Assembly (NCBI GenBank): GCA_035622175.1
Contig: DASPVV010000049.1
Span: 1 to 64,000, forward strand
DNA from: JAFAGX01 sp035622175
GTDB lineage: Bacteria > Acidobacteriota > Terriglobia > Terriglobales > Acidobacteriaceae
Reading direction: 5' to 3'
DNA: 64,000 nucleotides
Within the stretch, counting starts at the first letter, position 1. Each line of letters opens with the position of its first letter. The position numbers and the translations under genes are program-made. The notes beneath the pieces are model-generated. The model worked only from the letters and a program-made list of their open reading frames with translations, was not told where the DNA came from and made no database searches. Below, one piece after another: positions 62,785 through 64,000 of this stretch.

Positions 62785-63663
62785 ATGCCAGCCGCAATCG
62801 AACTCCCGGAGCCGCAAGTAAGTGGTGGACTGAAAGTTGAGGAAGCCGTCCACGTATCTCAGAAGCTGAGGGTCGCGGAGAGTCCCCGCGTTTCGGAACG
62901 GTTGTTGTTTAGCGATACCCTGCTGGACTTGGGCAAATCGGATAGAAACCGTCGTAGGTTTGCCACGGTCTTCTCTTTCACCCTGCAATGCCTGCTGATC
63001 GCCGGCCTGCTGATCATTCCTCTGATGTTCACCGAAGATCTTCCCCGGCAACAGTTGCTGACATTCCTGGTGGCACCACTGCCACCCCCTCCCCCGCCTC
63101 CGCCCGCGGCGCAGGTGATGGCCAAAGTCATTCGTCAGATTCAGAGCGATCTATTGACCAGTGGCCAGCTGCTCACTCCCAGGCGGATACCGGAAAGAGT
63201 GCAGCTGATTCGTGAAGAGGAAGCGCCGCCGCCTTTACCTTCCACGGGTGGCGTGATCGGAGGCGTGCCCGGGGGTGTACCTGGCGGGCAGCTGGGAGGA
63301 GTTATCGGTGGGATCATTAGCAAAACCTCTAGCCTCGCGGCGATTCCAAAACTCGCAGTGCCAGCAGCTCCCAAACGCATCCGCATCTCTCAAGGCGTAA
63401 CCAAGGGGCTGTTGATTCAAAAGATTGAACCCGAGTACCCCATGTTAGCGCTTCAAGCCCACATTCAAGGTCAGGTTGTGTTACGAGCAATCATCAGTAA
63501 GGACGGCGAGATCAAGGAGCTCGAATTGGTCAGCGGACATCCTCTGTTGGCGCCAGCCGCCGTGGAGGCGGTCAGCCATTGGCGTTACCGGCCATTTCTG
63601 TTAAACGGCCTGCCGGTGGAAGTGGAGACGAATGTCACCGTTACATTTCAACTTTCTCAGTAA
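62785..63663 (+). CDS. TonB-family energy-transducing protein
   Basis: 292 residues from ATG 62785, which has AGGAGG at good spacing. A cytoplasmic N-terminal 65 residues, one membrane helix (FSFTLQCLLIAGLLIIPLMF), a Pro-rich stretch (PLPPPPPPPPAAQ), a Gly-rich linker with repeated GGVIGGVPGG units and a C-terminal TonB domain (IQKIEPEYPMLALQAHIQGQVVLRAIISKDGEI, HPLLAPAAVEAVSHWRYRPFLLNG). It would pass energy to an outer-membrane transporter, or act as an envelope protein of the TonB-C type common in Acidobacteria. No ExbB/ExbD nearby. A CRP/FNR-type site precedes it and an OsmC-type gene follows. Confidence 0.88.
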   Translation: MPAAIELPEPQVSGGLKVEEAVHVSQKLRVAESPRVSERLLFSDTLLDLGKSDRNRRRFATVFSFTLQCLLIAGLLIIPLMFTEDLPRQQLLTFLVAPLPPPPPPPPAAQVMAKVIRQIQSDLLTSGQLLTPRRIPERVQLIREEEAPPPLPSTGGVIGGVPGGVPGGQLGGVIGGIISKTSSLAAIPKLAVPAAPKRIRISQGVTKGLLIQKIEPEYPMLALQAHIQGQVVLRAIISKDGEIKELELVSGHPLLAPAAVEAVSHWRYRPFLLNGLPVEVETNVTVTFQLSQ

Positions 63664-63725
63664 CATACCGCAGAGCCAGGAGAGCGTAATCGAAATTTTC
63701 AGTCGGCGGCGAAAGGAGACTAGAA

Positions 63726-64000
63726 ATGGAAACGGGACAAAGGTATCGCGTGATTGCGTGGTGGAGTTCGGGGAAAACCGGGATTGCGAAGACTGATTCC
63801 GCGCCCAACGCAATCCATTTTACGGCGCCACCCGAATTTGGTGGCCTGGAGGGCAGGTGGACGCCCGAGGACTTGCTCCTCTGCGCTGTTGCCAGCTGCT
63901 ACACGACTACCCTCCGGGCGCTCGCGGATTATTCGAAATTGGAATATTCGGACTTGGGAATCGAGGTTGAGGGAACCGTTAGAAAGGTTGATTCGGGCTA
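63726..64000 (+). CDS. OsmC-family protein, 3' end outside window
   Basis: ATG 63726 is preceded by AAAGGAGA. The first 91 codons read METGQRYRVIAWWSSGKTGI, then FTAPPEFGGLEGRWTPEDLL and LCAVASCYTTTLRALADYSKL, the N-terminal OsmC/Ohr fold with the peroxidatic-type Cys in VASCY. OsmC-like proteins reduce organic hydroperoxides or persulfides with thiols. The gene continues past the end of the window. It is 62 bases behind the TonB gene and may share its CRP/FNR-controlled promoter. Confidence 0.8.
   Translation, partial: METGQRYRVIAWWSSGKTGIAKTDSAPNAIHFTAPPEFGGLEGRWTPEDLLLCAVASCYTTTLRALADYSKLEYSDLGIEVEGTVRKVDSG

Noticed and set aside
1..64000. CRISPR arrays, intact insertion sequences, integrases, rRNA genes
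   Set aside because: Looked for direct-repeat arrays, transposase or recombinase motifs and rRNA-like stretches; none seen by eye.

Overview
The window looks like chromosome of a member of the Acidobacteriota (Terriglobia-like). This is inferred from style, not from a marker gene: an ECF sigma factor overlapping a kinase-TPR gene, many stand-alone PilZ, receiver and small LuxR-type proteins, TonB-family fusions, two-subunit glycyl-tRNA synthetase, and even, fairly GC-rich coding sequence. No rRNA, complete tRNA, CRISPR array or intact insertion sequence was seen.

Layout. 1-23 kb: surface, signalling and scattered metabolic genes: a GT39-type membrane glycosyltransferase, an AsmA-like protein, the sigma/kinase pair, thiS, a RibBA-type protein, succinate-semialdehyde dehydrogenase beside a frameshifted FadR-type regulator, a lipase-maturation-factor-like protein, a carotenoid-desaturase-like oxidoreductase, an amidohydrolase and a PLP decarboxylase. 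Several gene relics lie at 20.9-21.3 and 23.1-23.4 kb.

23.6-34.2 kb is a sulfur-handling block and the most interesting part. An FAD protein and a persulfide-dioxygenase/rhodanese fusion sit behind a palindromic operator. Next come a Family 2A encapsulin shell gene and, overlapping it, a cysteine desulfurase with a roughly 420-residue disordered, Pro-rich N-terminal extension carrying three copies of a LFSFPGIP-like motif. CysQ, a TauE/SafE sulfite exporter and a fused ATP sulfurylase/APS kinase follow on the other strand. Together these could mobilise sulfur from cysteine inside a protein shell, oxidise persulfide to sulfite, export it, and activate sulfate.

34.5-42.7 kb: a GT2 enzyme and regulatory proteins (overlapping LuxR-type pair, receiver, PilZ, a GGDEF protein with an altered signature, a GAF/zinc-ribbon/membrane protein). 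42.7-49.6 kb: a minus-strand pentose-phosphate operon read tkt-tal-gnd-zwf-glk. 50-56.9 kb: recO-glyQ-glyS-ppdK.

57.8-64 kb is accessory-looking. It starts at a tRNA-Glu cut at the anticodon loop and holds a tandem universal stress protein, a flavin-binding split-barrel protein, a relic joining the start of hypC to the end of hypF, a CRP/FNR-family regulator, a TonB protein and the start of an OsmC gene. Four sites of the form GTGAT-N4-ATCAC (one with a mismatch) lie upstream of genes here and of the encapsulin, suggesting one CRP/FNR-type regulon linking the encapsulin to this block.
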